In this document: in pieces, positions 51,098-62,860 of the stretch
Numbering within the stretch: position 1 is the stretch's first letter
Layout of the letters: each line of letters opens with the position of its first letter
Source of the DNA: Trichoplusia ni
Taxonomy: Eukaryota > Arthropoda > Insecta > Lepidoptera > Noctuidae
DNA length: 64,000 nt
NCBI RefSeq assembly: GCF_003590095.1
Contig: NC_039478.1
Location: forward strand, 7,192,001 to 7,256,000
Direction of reading: 5' to 3'
Translations under genes and position numbers: made by a program
Notes under the pieces: generated by a model
Databases searched by the model: none
The model's input: only the letters and a program-made list of their open reading frames with translations
Told to the model about the DNA's origin: nothing

Positions 51098-54000
51098 CTT
51101 CAATATAAATATGTTTTCGAAAGAAGATTAACTGAGCGAGATTCCTTTAGAGATTGCAGTGAGCGATTCGCAGAGAGTTGCATAGAGCCTGTCCAGATCA
51201 CATTTGTAGGCCCGAGACCGGTTCGACCACTGCTTTAGATACAAAAAAGTGATAGTCATCGTAGGTTCGAGACCTTAACTCGATCGTTACGGCTTTCTTC
51301 AATAACACTCGCATATATCTCTCCTTACTGGACCAACGACCAGATTATTGCGTATTTCATCTAACTAGGGACCTAACTAAGTATCTTAAAGTATCTAATT
51401 ATTCCAGTTGCGAAAGACAGACGCCGTTCTTTACCTTGTAGAGCGCTATCACTCTTCCACAGTTACAATAATTGTAATAACACTTTAAGACGTGGCGCTA
51501 GGCCCTAACATATCCTCACTTACTTGTAACCAGTACTAACGGACGTCGCAACAAACATGACCTCAAAAGGAGAAGCCGGGTTCATTCATTATGCGAACAC
51601 GGAAAAGAATTTTACTTTCCGCGGAATAATTAGCTCTCGTAATTCTGTCTTAGAAATGTTGTCCTCGCGTATATGGCATGGATTTTTAGTATGTGGTTTG
51701 AATGTAAGAGCGCAATCAATGAATTCTCTCATTGTGACTTCGTGAGGTAAATGCAGGGGCCAAACCCTGTATTAAAGAGCTCCCTGTATTAAAACCCTGT
51801 ACTAAAAGCAACCCTCCTAAAAGGCTTACGTGGAGACACAGGCCCTACACGCAGAGGCCTTGTAGAAGAATAGGCCCCCGCTCTATAGAAGAATATACAT
51901 GATGAACCCAAACTCGATATAGGACAAATGCTTATTATAGACCTATATGGAATAAATGAAGTTTGAATCAAGCATATTGGCGGGTTATGATGACGAATGA
52001 TTTGTCTTTTAACATTTACTATTTAAGATTGAAATTGCGACATTGTAAGAAAGTTAGATAACTCGCGGAAGTTAGATACTTAATTGAAAATGTTTCCGAT
52101 ATTAAATTAGTTCTTTCCAAAATAAGAATATCTCAATATCTAGATTTGGTGACGTTATTAAGAACTGTCTTTTAAAAATATAATACAATGGAGATTCATA
52201 TGCAAAACCATAATTTGAAAGTTAATACATTTTATATTTGATTTTGATGAAATTTGTAAGATCAGACAACTCTAATGATAATGCAAAATTATGTACGAAT
52301 ATTTGACTAACTTCCATGTCATAACAAACAACATGAATACGTTAAATTTACAAAGGCCTCAAATAAATTACTGATGGAATTATAAACACTCTATCTCTGA
52401 CATAACTCAATAATTTCTGAGATGTTCTGTGAACACATACATAATTACTCCTTAACCATATCGCAAAGTATTTCCTTTTACGAACTGATTACCGATATAA
52501 AAGACTTGCATGTTACGTAACCAAGTCATCGTTACAATTACTACTGCGTACAACTGCTACTCAATTATGATCTAACGTCCTGTAGTTATAAACATTATGT
52601 ACACAATGATGTCGACTACCGATCAATGAAATGGCACCAATCCAAGCAACACTGACTTATTTACAAACATTGAAATGAGGTATGAAAATAATCGGCCACA
52701 TTACCGCCTTATTGTACGGGAAAAGAAAGAAATAAACGTCACTCAATAGACTTATAGTACAGAGAATAATAGTCATAAGACTTTGTCATTTAACTAGAAA
52801 TAAACCATACAATAAGACACAACATAAAGGTACGTTAATATGTGGGTTTAAAAATCATTTCTTAAGCTATAGTATTATGAATATCAACGCAACTGAATCT
52901 AAAAAAAGCACTTAAGTTTAACAGCGGTGACTAAAACATTATTTTCTAGTAAAAAGCGTACCTACTGGTAAGTCACACGATTTTACGTGTGTTTACGAGA
53001 TAACAATTAAGCATTCAATATTTTTGAGAAATTTGTGTGACGAACTAAATGGTTTTTTTTCTCTAATACCCAATTATCAGTTCATAAAACTTGCATTCAT
53101 TTGATTAACTATTCTAAGTCAGTCTGGTGCAGTACTCGTAGACGAAACGAAAGAACTAAATTTTTTGGCACGCGACGGAGACCAGACGGCGAAAACCGGG
53201 ACAATGTCAGAACTCGAAACATGTTTTTTATTCTACAAGTTTTAAAATACTAATCCAAAGCATTTTACATATTTTAAGTGTGAATTTCAAATTAATAGCT
53301 ACATAGGTGTTAGAAAAATTATTCACCGGTTGAAAATCTATCTGGTCGAAATTTTTAAAGCAACTTGCATTTGAAAGATTAATAAATTAAACTTCACATA
53401 AATCAAAGTCGCTAATAGTAATATGTACTGTCAATTATTGCGAAGCCCAAATCACGCAAGCGTCAATCATCATTTTGTACGAAACATTCGTTATACAGAA
53501 GTGCTATCAATTGTTCTGTGCCAAATAGTTTGTCAACAACCGATCGTTAAGTGGACGTGACCGATGCTATTGATACACGTGACATCGACTAATTTAGATA
53601 GCTATAACATGTACCCATGCATATGCATGCGCGGATTAATCGTGATCAATTATGTGGAGTACCGCATGAGACCACGTACGTCACTCCAAGTATCGTTGCG
53701 ACATCACTTTCACCCGCAATTTGTCATTCTGCCTATCATTTTAAGCGGTTGTTATTTGTTTTTTATGGTTCCGTAAGTAAGTCTAATTCAACCACTTGTC
53801 GCTAACGACGTAAAAGTAATGTACGGATTAACTTTCTGATGCAATTATTTTAATTGGAAGTTATTCGTTGCTTGCCAGCTGATATATTTCTTAGCGTGTT
53901 TGTGAAACGGATTAAGAGATTAAATACAGATCATTTTTTACCAGTTAGAAGCATGTATGATTTGTAGAGAAAAATATTTTACATCCTCACAACCGTGGAA

Positions 54001-56840
54001 ATGTTGTTTTTAACTTATCCTGTTATATCACTTAGCTTAGCCTCCCTTAATTAAGATATTCCCTGATATTCTGATTCTGAACCTAAAACGATGCTACACA
54101 ACATTGTTGCTAAATCCAGATCCCACTCGCAGTCCAGTGCAAGAAACTCGTAATGAATTAAGACCATCCTCATACATTACGAGTCTGGACTCCGGATTGC
54201 ATCCGCTACGCGCATTAGACTGCATGAGGTGGGCGTCCATCCTCATTGCAGCTAAATATCGTCTGTCTCTGCCACCATTAGCGTATTAAAGGGACCAATG
54301 AATGTTATCTCTCGCTCTGTCAGCCAACCACTGGAATACGACTTCACAATTGAATCCACTGCATGTAAGCACTTACATCCACTCGACAATTTCACTTAAT
54401 AGTTGAGTTTAATTAAACTTAAATGAAATTGTCGTTTAAAACTGCTTCAAAATTATTTTGACACAGCTTAAGGAAAATTTTGTTTTAGTTTCATCAAGTT
54501 TTCGGGCAAACTAATTATACCTACGTAAGTTGTATATATCCTTGTCACCGTTCAGAAGAAATTAATCAACGGAAACAAGAATTTCGTAAAGCAATTTAAT
54601 AACTTACCTACGTAATTATTTTACTAAAAAATAAGTAGGTCAAATATGCTAAAATAATTATAGATATAATTAACCGCTGGAGAAAGGACACAAACTGGAA
54701 CGAGTTGTACTTGGGAAATTACTAAGACGGTAATAACTTACATTTACTTAATCGTCATCTTATGCAGAACATTATGTATTCACTAATTGCTAATTAATTA
54801 TTCTTAACCACTATCCTTGCGACATTTTAATGGGATGGAGGCGAATGAAAAGGATTTCATACAATGAATACAATTAAATTTAATAAATAAGTAAGTATTA
54901 TCTAATAAGTAATCAATTCATTAACTAATCATTGATTAAGCTAATATATATTTCATTTCATTACCTTCTGGTAAAAGCAGTGTACTTCATGCTAATTACA
55001 GATTTCCAAGATATTTTCTTTAGAGAATAAGATCAATTAATTAATACCTGAATAAGCTGCTTAACTATTAATACAAGATTCTTTGACATAACATATTCTT
55101 TCATTGTTCGTCATAGTCGTAATTGTGAATTTGCTCACGCTCATTTATATATATCCTTATTTCAATGGTGACATTTTAAAGTGTCAATGTACAAGTAGCA
55201 AATCCGTTATAATCGGCATTGTTTTACAAGGATTTGAATAAATGAACGGCGTAACATTTTGGTCTTTGTTGTTCGATGGCAAACTGCAATTCATGACACC
55301 CACATGCTCTTAAATTACTTTAAAAACAAACAGATGCATTGGGTTTTGTAGAGAGGTAAAATATTGATTAAAAAGCGAATAAATAAAATATCCACGTGAG
55401 AATTACCTGTAAATAAATTATTATGAATAATCCCAAAATAAACTAAGTCAACTCTACTTTTAGAAATACCCAGGGTTTTTGTTGCTATGGGGTTGATTCA
55501 CTTAAAAGTTATCGGTCGTTTTTTTCTCTGTAGTTTCCATATTCTTTAATAATTGTACATCGATTAAGGAAAGCCTAGTTTAGACGATATTTACTAATCC
55601 AGACGTAATAATTCAGGTGATTTGGGAAAAGATACTGGCTTATCGACTGACTGATATCACCTTATCTCAAGTAAACACGCTATTAAAAGCAAATCGAAAT
55701 ATTTCATCTATTGGATTAGGTACAATCCGAAAAATATCTAAGCATTTTTAAGGTATTTCAAAGTAAATTTCACTATTACAACACAAATAAATGACCGGGT
55801 ATGTAACTTATCACGAGAAATGACTTTGAAATAACTTTGTGTGAACTATTTACGTGAATTAAATCCAAGTGTATTTGCAATAAACACGCAGTACCCTGAA
55901 AAATTTCGAACGGCAGTTTTCAATGTTAACGGTTGATAACTAATTAGCGGATTAATTAACTACCACCGGAAATGCCCCGTCCTTCACTCTTGAGGAAATT
56001 TAAAATAAAAAGTTAACTTTGTAAAAAAGTATAATTAGATTGACTTGATCTTTAACCAAGACCACAAACCACGACCAAGTTACTGAAGCAAGTTCTTACA
56101 GTCGCATTACAATTAGGTCAAGTTAAAATGTTTATTTGTGTATTTACGTATCTGTACACAACATTAACCTCGTATTAAATAGTTCCAGCCAATAATATGC
56201 TACTTGCGTTCGAGTACTATTCACGGAGTCATTGCTTTATGCAAAGTTGGAAACAAGAAAGAATCGCACAGCTACGACCGGTAGTTCTATCCGGCTTAAA
56301 AAGCATTCCCCGGTTCAACGACAAAGGCAAACAATACTAAACGGTGGATTTAACGTGAAGGCAATTGCACCTCATTATTGTATCAATGGAGAAATCTGCG
56401 GTGTGGGCGACACGAGGCAGTGGCGAAACATCACGGCAGTGACTCAGTAAGCACCACATTCAAATGCGTAACGTCGAACGTGTTCCTTCCGAATGCGGTA
56501 CTCAGCCGTAAATCTATCCTTCTATTTGACATGTTAACATAAGCCCGAAGATGTCGATCAGTAAACAATATTAAAGTCAAATAGTCTGACTGGACGATTC
56601 TCAAACCTGTTTTGTTTGGACTGTTTGTATTTGCATCCTTAACGCTACACGGCTCTATGTAAGGCTCTCGGCAAAACTACCAATAACAATGACGGTTACG
56701 TTCAAATTTTAAATTGAGTTAATCGGATATTACTTAGACACAATTATCATTTAATCTAAAATCCTAGATTGTGTAGATTTAGATTCACAATGAAGCAATT
56801 ATCACCAAGGTTACCTATTATACAGTAAGTCATAATTTAC
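51098..56840 (-). other. RhoGEF intron 1, part nearest exon 1
   Basis: It ends (minus strand: begins) with a GTAAAT donor at 56835-56840. It holds palindrome copy H. No exon, RNA gene or complete mobile element is recognised in the remainder. Confidence 0.6.
51406..51463 (+). repeat. Short imperfect palindrome family, copy H
   Basis: TTGCGAAAGACAGACGCCGT then GTAGAGCGCTATCACTCTTC and CACAGTT. The trailing 45 bp resemble those after copy B. Confidence 0.55.
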
Positions 56841-57122
56841 CTGTTTCTGTGTTTTGTCTGGTAATATGATAGAGAGCTCAAACGATCTGTTCTTCTTGTC
56901 GCGGTTACCAGATCGCATGAGCTTCGACGACGAGCGTGTGATGCTCTGCGCCTTCTCTGGTAGCTTCAGAGCTACGATAGACATGGACCGCGAGAGGCGG
57001 CGGCCGAGCTTGCGCGTACGCAAAGACATGGAGCCACTCAGTCCACGCTTGGTGCGACCTTCCCCTGTAGACACAGGTGTGGCCTCCTCCACGCCACCAC
57101 CCTCCTCACTAGCACCAGCCAT
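56841..57122 (-). CDS. RhoGEF exon 1 with start codon
   Basis: The exon runs from ATG (57120-57122) to a CAG/GTAAAT junction at 56841/56840, giving 94 codons in phase 0. The first half (MAGASEEGGGVEEATP) is acidic and Gly-rich. The middle is basic and Ser-rich with repeated R-S-M-S blocks (GLSGSMSLRTRKLGRRLSRS), which look like kinase or 14-3-3 targets. The end, RSFELSIILPDKTQKQ, starts a ubiquitin-like or Ras-binding-like fold that continues in exon 2. This ATG is chosen because it is the first in frame and lies just inside a region that changes from intergenic to coding-like composition. Joining to exon 2 keeps the frame across 49 kb. Confidence 0.83.
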
Positions 57123-57670
57123 TGCACTTAATCAATAACAACACAAAAACATTCAATTCAACGTCAACATTCACATCTCCAACACAATCATGTCACAAAA
57201 TAATCACAGACACTTAAAATAATAGTCTTCTGTCACTATGTCACATTCCTTCAGCGTCTACACAAAACAAAATCCAAAGAGCACTTCAGCTTACAATCCA
57301 CATCGTGACTGCTGCTCACTGATATCGGAAATCAGGCTGAACAGTTCCACTCATACGGATCATATGGTCACGAAGCCGGTTTCAGAACTATCGCTCCAAC
57401 GAAGCAATTGTAAAATTTGGAGCGACGTAAATCGTAATTCGATAATGACCCGTAGTAAGTGTGAATGGGTTCGATTGTGCAGTTAGACTGATTGTTACGT
57501 TCAAATAGAGCGCGTTATCGACAAACGTGTTGCATTGAGCCGGTGTGCGCGCGGAGACGCAACGTGTGCGCGGGTGTTCGCGGTCGAGGCGACTAGCGCG
57601 CTGCGCGAGACGCCCGCCGGCCGCCTCCGCCAGGCTCGCGCCCCGCCGCCGCTTGACAGCGTCACAACAA
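57123..57670 (-). promoter_or_regulatory. 5' UTR and probable promoter of the RhoGEF gene
   Basis: A CpG-dense stretch at 57535-57660 stands out sharply from the AT-rich surroundings. An initiator-like TCAGTC lies on the minus strand at 57486-57491, about 365 bp upstream of the ATG. No TATA box is seen. The start point is inferred. Confidence 0.4.
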
Positions 57671-58552
57671 CTTCAATCACATTACTTTTCAAACTGCATT
57701 GTAGTTGTAGCATTTAATGCTGACACAAAACAAATGTTCGGTAAGGTTGACAACGACTCGAGGAGCGCTCCCACGGCATGCTTGACTTTAAATCAGGACA
57801 TCAACCGCTAATGAAGTTTGCAAGCTTAAGGAACACATCGGTTTAACGGGACTTGCTCTTGTCAAAGGCGTTCTTGTTGAACTTCTCAAAACTTCTTTGT
57901 TATAAGATGGCAAGTAATTATTTATGTGAGATAAGTATCTAAACTAATGAGTGGTGCTACATGACTAGCTCGCTCGTTACAGGTCAATAGATCTCAAGGT
58001 AATCATGTTTCTGAATAAGAACCATTGTGGATGACTTGTTGTCGCTTACATAAATAATCGATATAAGGTTCTAACAATTTTAGACTAGTTTTAAACTAGG
58101 ACGAATACGTATATCTTCCTATGTAAAACATCTAAATAATAAAGTTTTTAAAATAGTTACAAGTAGTACCAACCGTGCAATATAATTTTGCAAAATATGA
58201 GTTAATTTTGGTATTAATACTTACTTATAAAAATAAGTTACATAATCATAGACAACATCTAAAACCTAAAATTCCATTCATAAAGTGAATTTAAAAAAAT
58301 AATCGTAATCTAGTCGGCAAAATATAAGTTTTTGGTTATGGCACTAGTCTGTTGTTGTCGATGTCAATGTCAACATGGAATCTAAAGAAAATACTTAGAT
58401 ATTGATAATTAGATATTATTTAATGATAATATTAAATAATTATTTTAAAATTCAACAATTGACGCCAAATATTCAAAATGCAGTGAGTAAAATTTGAACT
58501 TTTTTATAGTCAACCTAACAACCAAAATGCGCAATAGAAAAAAACATTAAAC
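57671..58552. other. Intergenic part of the divergent promoter region
   Basis: AT-rich sequence between the RhoGEF promoter and the plus-strand gene. No coding sequence or repeat is recognised. It must contain the plus-strand transcription start, probably close to 58500. Confidence 0.5.
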
Positions 58553-58576
58553 ATGTCTCAAGAAGGACTTGTCGCT
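58553..58576 (+). CDS. Unrecognised gene, exon 1 (MSQEGLVA)
   Basis: The ATG sits in a good context (AAACATG) and is followed by eight codons and a GTAAGA donor, in phase 0. It is short but fits exon 2 in phase. This exon opens a gene of about eight exons ending at 62476 with a predicted product of about 359 residues. The protein is basic, rich in Ser and Arg, has no signal peptide or membrane segment and is probably largely disordered. I do not recognise its family. It lies head to head with the RhoGEF gene, 1.4 kb between start codons. Confidence 0.5.
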
Positions 58577-58973
58577 GTAAGAGCTAAATGTAATTTACTT
58601 CATATTTAAACTATTTCAATTTACCTCATTCCAACTTTCCTCTGATATTTCCAAACTTCTTCACATTGTAATTTAAAAACACGTGGCTTAACGTTTTTTG
58701 TCATTGGGTGTTAATATATTATACATATAAATTGTCATGACCACAACGATATGGCCTTCGACCTACTATTTGTTTCCTCACATACTATAAAAAGATTATT
58801 CACCCGTTATTCTTAAAACTGAAGACAACAACCAGACAGTAAAATAATATGAATAGTGCTAAATGAAACATAAAAGAAGTTCTTTATTATTTATTTGGTT
58901 AGAAAAAGGTGTTTAACAACGTTCTTTAACTGGGCAACAAAGGCTTTGATTAAGTTTAAGTGTTTAACTCAAG

Positions 58974-59100
58974 ATATTAAATGTGTTTCAAGGAAAAGTG
59001 AGACGACTTGGAGAAAAAATAGCGACTGGAAAGCTCGTTACTCACAACTTTACTCATCACGGCGGGTGTTTCAGCTGGTTCCAACCATTGTTCCAAAACA
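58974..59100 (+). CDS. Unrecognised gene, exon 2
   Basis: Acceptor CTCAAG (weak pyrimidine tract) and a strong GTAAGT donor at 59101. It enters in phase 0 after exon 1 and leaves in phase 1. It reads ILNVFQGKVRRLGEK and then HHGGCFSWFQPLFQN. The open frame also runs 107 bp past the donor, but the canonical donor makes splicing there more likely. Confidence 0.55.
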
Positions 59101-60117
59101 GTAAGTATCTTTTTTTTTATATGAATCATGGACATCCACCAGATTTACTCGAACTCTCCTGGAAGAGAGGGAACTATCTCTCACTCATCAAGTATTTAAA
59201 AAGTTAATTCTTAATGTTAATTTCTAAATCGCTACTTAGATATGTGAAATAGTCTTAGATTTCTTAAGCCCCCTTCTATTATGAATTAGGCTTAGCTAGG
59301 CCCTTGTTAAAAACCCGTTTATTACGTTGCAAACATTTTAGTTTCAGCTAGAAATAACATACAATACTTTCCACTTAAACACAGTATGATTCTGTAACCT
59401 TCACTATTTCGTACTCTTATTTATTTACTTTAAACCATTTTGTATTACAATCCTGTCATTGTTTTATACCCGAATTCTGAATTCCCGAATGTCTAGATTC
59501 TCTAAATAAAATGTCTGTTATCAAGCCTGGCAAACAATTACGTCAATTAATTACGTATAGGTTTCTGTGTTTCGATCGGTTACATAACCGTTTTACTGAA
59601 AATAGCTGCAACGGATCTTGTCGCATGGAAACTGGTCTTAGCCTTGTTAGGAGTCAAGTTTAGTATATATCCGCAATCGACGATGTTGCTTACTAGCTAT
59701 ACTTTTGTATTTGCCACAAGAACCTGAGTCACTGCATGACTCACACGACGGTGAAAAGTCAAGCCAGCATCCAATTCGTTCTTCTCAACACGGACTCATT
59801 CTTGCGTTACATCGTAAACCAGTAGTGTAGTATTGTTTATGTATTTTCCAATTTCGATACCATGTCTATTGTGTTTATTTATTGAACTTTCACACATACT
59901 ACTAGCTACATATTTTGTGAACTACCGTAGAATTTTTTAGAGATTAAAATCCTTGTTAACTATCCAAGTGTTATATTCTTGCAACTTCCGTACCTACTCC
60001 TTTATATACAATAACATAAGGAATTCATATCCCAGTTTCAAACTGTTTCTAATCAGTATTGGGACTGGGACCTTAAGATATACAATTTATGCTGGTTATT
60101 GATAATCATTTAATTAG
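59101..60117 (+). other. Intron 2 of the unrecognised gene
   Basis: AT-rich, with no clear exon. One more small exon here cannot be excluded, because the best-looking acceptor of exon 3 (60116-60117) would need a different phase from the one exon 2 leaves. Confidence 0.45.
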
Positions 60118-60128
60118 GAGCTCCCAAG

Positions 60129-60318
60129 TAGAAGAGCCACGTCGCATATCCTTCATGAGCAACGATGCCACTCCATACACGTCATTACTTATGCGGATGC
60201 GAGCGAATCGCCGGGACTCTTCAATATACGGCTCTGACGTGAACAGCCCTGCAGACCTCAGCACCCTGCTCTCGCAGCGAAGCGAATTCTACGACAGCAA
60301 TGTTAACGTACGTAGTGG
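60129..60318 (+). CDS. Unrecognised gene, exon 3
   Basis: The reading frame is clear: EEPRRISFMSNDATPYTSLL, then MRANRRDSSIYGSDVN and STLLSQRSEFYDSN. It ends in phase 2 at a GTAAGT donor (60319-60324) that fits exon 4 exactly. The start is uncertain. Acceptors at 60116-60117 (best pyrimidine context) and 60127-60128 (matches the phase of exon 2) both keep the frame locally. The coordinates given use the second. Ser- and Arg-rich. Confidence 0.7.
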
Positions 60319-60642
60319 GTAAGTAAACTAAACACGATATAGTGCTGCCTGAAACTGCCTTTGACTGCTCCCTTCCCCTGCCACCTCCTCATAGATTTTT
60401 TTCGTAGTTGTGGAAGAAGGAAGTATCAACACCCCTGTGTAGTTTGTCTACTCACTTTCATATGCCTCTAACTTCTGAAATTTCACTTCAAGAGGTGATT
60501 GTAGTTCCCTAGATATATCAAGGTACCCAATATCTTAAATTTCAGGTCATGTTAATTCATCCCCCAGGTAATCTTTGAGATATAATATGGCTTTATTTAA
60601 TGTTGAAGTGAAGCTTATTGAATTTTATATGTTTCTATTTAG

Positions 60643-60762
60643 TTCTAGTGATCTGGGTGGTAACGAAACACTACTCTTGGACATGGTACGTGCGAAAAGC
60701 CGGGAACTCGAAGAAGCTCAGGACAAAACCCTCAAATTGCCACGAGACGATGTTTCAGATGA
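60643..60762 (+). CDS. Unrecognised gene, exon 4
   Basis: Acceptor CTATTTAG at 60635-60642; phase 2 completes Gly with exon 3. It reads SSDLGGNETLLLDMVRAKSR, then ELEEAQDKTLKLPRDDVSD, a short helical, coiled-coil-like stretch. The donor that fits exon 5 is GTTGGT at 60763, which is weak. If unused, the frame ends at TGA (60773-60775), giving a shorter isoform. Confidence 0.65.
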
Positions 60763-61306
60763 GTTGGTTAATTGAACAAACAATTTGAATAGTTACTTAA
60801 TACTCTTTTTACGCTATTACCTACTTGCCATCATTACGTCATCTTCATTTTTAAGTTACCGAAATACTTACGAGATCTAGCAATAGTGCTATACACTGAG
60901 CGTAGGTCTACAATAACGTAACGAGATGACAATGAAGAGTTTGTAAAAAAGCCTTAGATTTCCCACTTAACTTTCACTCTCGATTCAATTATGTCTATTA
61001 ACAACAACTTTCTCACAGTTTTCTTAAGCGAATAAGGCACTATTATGTATATTTTGTCATAGTTCAAATCTACATTTTGGTGTGCACTTGTTACTTGATG
61101 CCAGTTAGAATATAAATTATAAAACTTTAATGCCAAGCCCCTATTCCAAGCATTCTGAAAGCCGGTCAGGTTACATATGCCCTCGTAAGTAAAAACAAAC
61201 AAACTGCTCTTGTAAATCTCATATATTTTTGTGGCCAATCAACTAGCCCTCAAATCTGTGGTCCCTGAAATATCAAAACGGGATAAAAGGTTTGTTTCAA
61301 CTCCAG
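60763..61306 (+). other. Intron 4 of the unrecognised gene
   Basis: 544 bp, AT-rich, ending TTTCAACTCCAG. Nothing else is recognised. Confidence 0.5.
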
Positions 61307-61454
61307 CCCATCTAGTGAGGCGTGCGTCCACGGCCTCAGTATGCGCATGACTGAACGCAGTATATCGAGGTCTAGAGTGTCCAGAGTATCAACTCGACGA
61401 GACATGGATATACCTTCTATCTTAGCGTTTCAAACAACAGCTGCACCTGCTCCG
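61307..61454 (+). CDS. Unrecognised gene, exon 5
   Basis: Acceptor TTTCAACTCCAG, donor GTAAGT (61455-61460), phase 2 in and 0 out. It reads PSSEACVHGLSMRMTERSIS, then RSRVSRVSTRRDMDIPS. This is an RS-rich basic segment with many RxxS sites, possible kinase targets. Confidence 0.72.
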
Positions 61455-61537
61455 GTAAGTAAAAACTTAAATAAATAGTAATAAGTTTGTCGACATTGAA
61501 CAGTTGCCTAAGCAATAATTCTTCTTTTTATTGGCAG

Positions 61538-61682
61538 ACTGTACTAGAAATTCCTGGGTTAAAAAAAGTAAACCAACAGCAAAATGAAGACGTGCCTCGA
61601 TGGTCAATACGTCGTTCAATTTGTCCCGTTTGCTCTCAAAAGTGGAAAGATAAAACTTCAATAAACAATGTCAAGTATTCCG
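61538..61682 (+). CDS. Unrecognised gene, exon 6
   Basis: Acceptor TTTTTATTGGCAG, phase 0, reading TVLEIPGLKKVNQQQNEDVP, then WSIRRSICPVCSQKWKD. A single CxxC pair (ICPVCSQ) is present but no second pair, so no zinc finger is claimed. The donor GTAAAG at 61683 leaves phase 1 and fits exon 7. Read-through would stop at TAA 61706-61708. Confidence 0.72.
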
Positions 61683-61976
61683 GTAAAGAAAAAGAAAAGA
61701 GAATCTAAATCTTGGTGTCTTCTTATATTTGATATATAAACGACTTATTTATTTCAGTGGTATATTTGCTTTATTAATTTATTTTCTTTAATGTTGTTTT
61801 ACTTTATTTTTAGTCGGGTTTTATTTTTAAACTCAGTTTTTAGACAAACAGACACCAAGATTTAAGAAAGCCGCCGCTGTCGACTTCGGCTACCTTCATT
61901 AAGTTTATATGAGACATAGCTTGCATTTATTTTACCTACCTTACATTATTACACAAAATACCTCTTATCGTTACAG

Positions 61977-62055
61977 GCCTAAAACGAAATTCATCAGCGG
62001 AATTACCATCGGTTATAGCTCCAGCACGGTTACGAGCATCTATAACAGCTGCTTA
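61977..62055 (+). CDS. Unrecognised gene, exon 7
   Basis: Acceptor CGTTACAG, donor GTAAGT at 62056, phase 1 in and 2 out. It reads LKRNSSAELPSVIAPARLRA, then SITAA. Both junction phases match the neighbouring exons. Confidence 0.7.
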
Positions 62056-62232
62056 GTAAGTACTAAAGTTTTTTCTCCGCTCGTTAAAAAGCATTGACTA
62101 TCTGTATCATCATGAATCTTCACAACAAAGATAATTGTAGTCCCTTTCGTCGATGTCCAAAAAACTACGATACCCACACATTTCCTTTAAAAAATTATAA
62201 CTTCTGAAGTCACAAGTTGGTAAATATTCCAG

Positions 62233-62476
62233 TGTTCCTCGTCCCGTTTTGGCTGCCGTAGATGAAAGTAAAGGTATTGGTAGAGTGATGCGAAACACTG
62301 GCGCTGCTTGGCAATTAACCCGTGCTCGTCGCTTCCGAAGTCCGAAGCCTCAAGTGCCACCCCCAGAAGCCACAGCGCCTCCCAGTTCTACCGCCCCTAT
62401 GGCACGGAAAGATCTAGATATTCGCGTCAATAGATTTCTTAGAGACGAAGGCATGACGAAATATCTTGGTACTTAA
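62233..62476 (+). CDS. Unrecognised gene, last exon
   Basis: Acceptor ATATTCCAG, phase 2, then 81 residues to TAA (62474-62476). It reads VPRPVLAAVDESKGIGRVM, then TRARRFRSPKPQVPPPEA and, at the C-terminus, RKDLDIRVNRFLRDEGMTKY. The Pro-rich stretch followed by a charged, probably helical tail is the most protein-like part and the best query for a homology search. Confidence 0.78.
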
Positions 62477-62592
62477 TACAATAATATGGATTTAAGTTGA
62501 CTATGTTAAATATTTCACTTGTAATATATGATTTTGAATCCTTACTTTTATTAAAATAATATTGATTTGACTTGCTAATGTTTTATTAAAAC

Positions 62593-62598
62593 AATAAA
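62593..62598 (+). other. Polyadenylation signal AATAAA
   Basis: Canonical hexamer 117 bp after the stop codon of the plus-strand gene. The expected 3' end is about 15-30 bp further on. Confidence 0.55.
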
Positions 62599-62860
62599 AT
62601 ACCTTGTCCCGCTGTCTGTTTAGAAAACTACATTGGCATTGAACAGAAGATACCCACTGAATACAATTTCAGATGAACATGGTTATAAAGTTAATATTTT
62701 TCATCATAAAAACGAAAAAGAAGCTGAACGGCTTATCCCACTACAATACCTACTACACGCCTAAAGTAAGGCCAACCAGACGTGATAAAAAATGTAAACA
62801 AATTTTCCGGGCATAAAAATCATTTTTATTTGAATAAATGTTATACTTAAAGTTCGAATT
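62599..62860. other. Short intergenic stretch
   Basis: Between the polyadenylation signal and the transposase relic. Some of it should be the end of the transposon, but I could not define a terminal repeat. Confidence 0.4.

Noticed and set aside
59101..59207. Coding extension of exon 2 of the plus-strand gene through the donor
   Set aside because: The frame stays open, but a canonical GTAAGT donor is followed at once by a T-rich intron-like stretch. Left as a possible retained-intron isoform.
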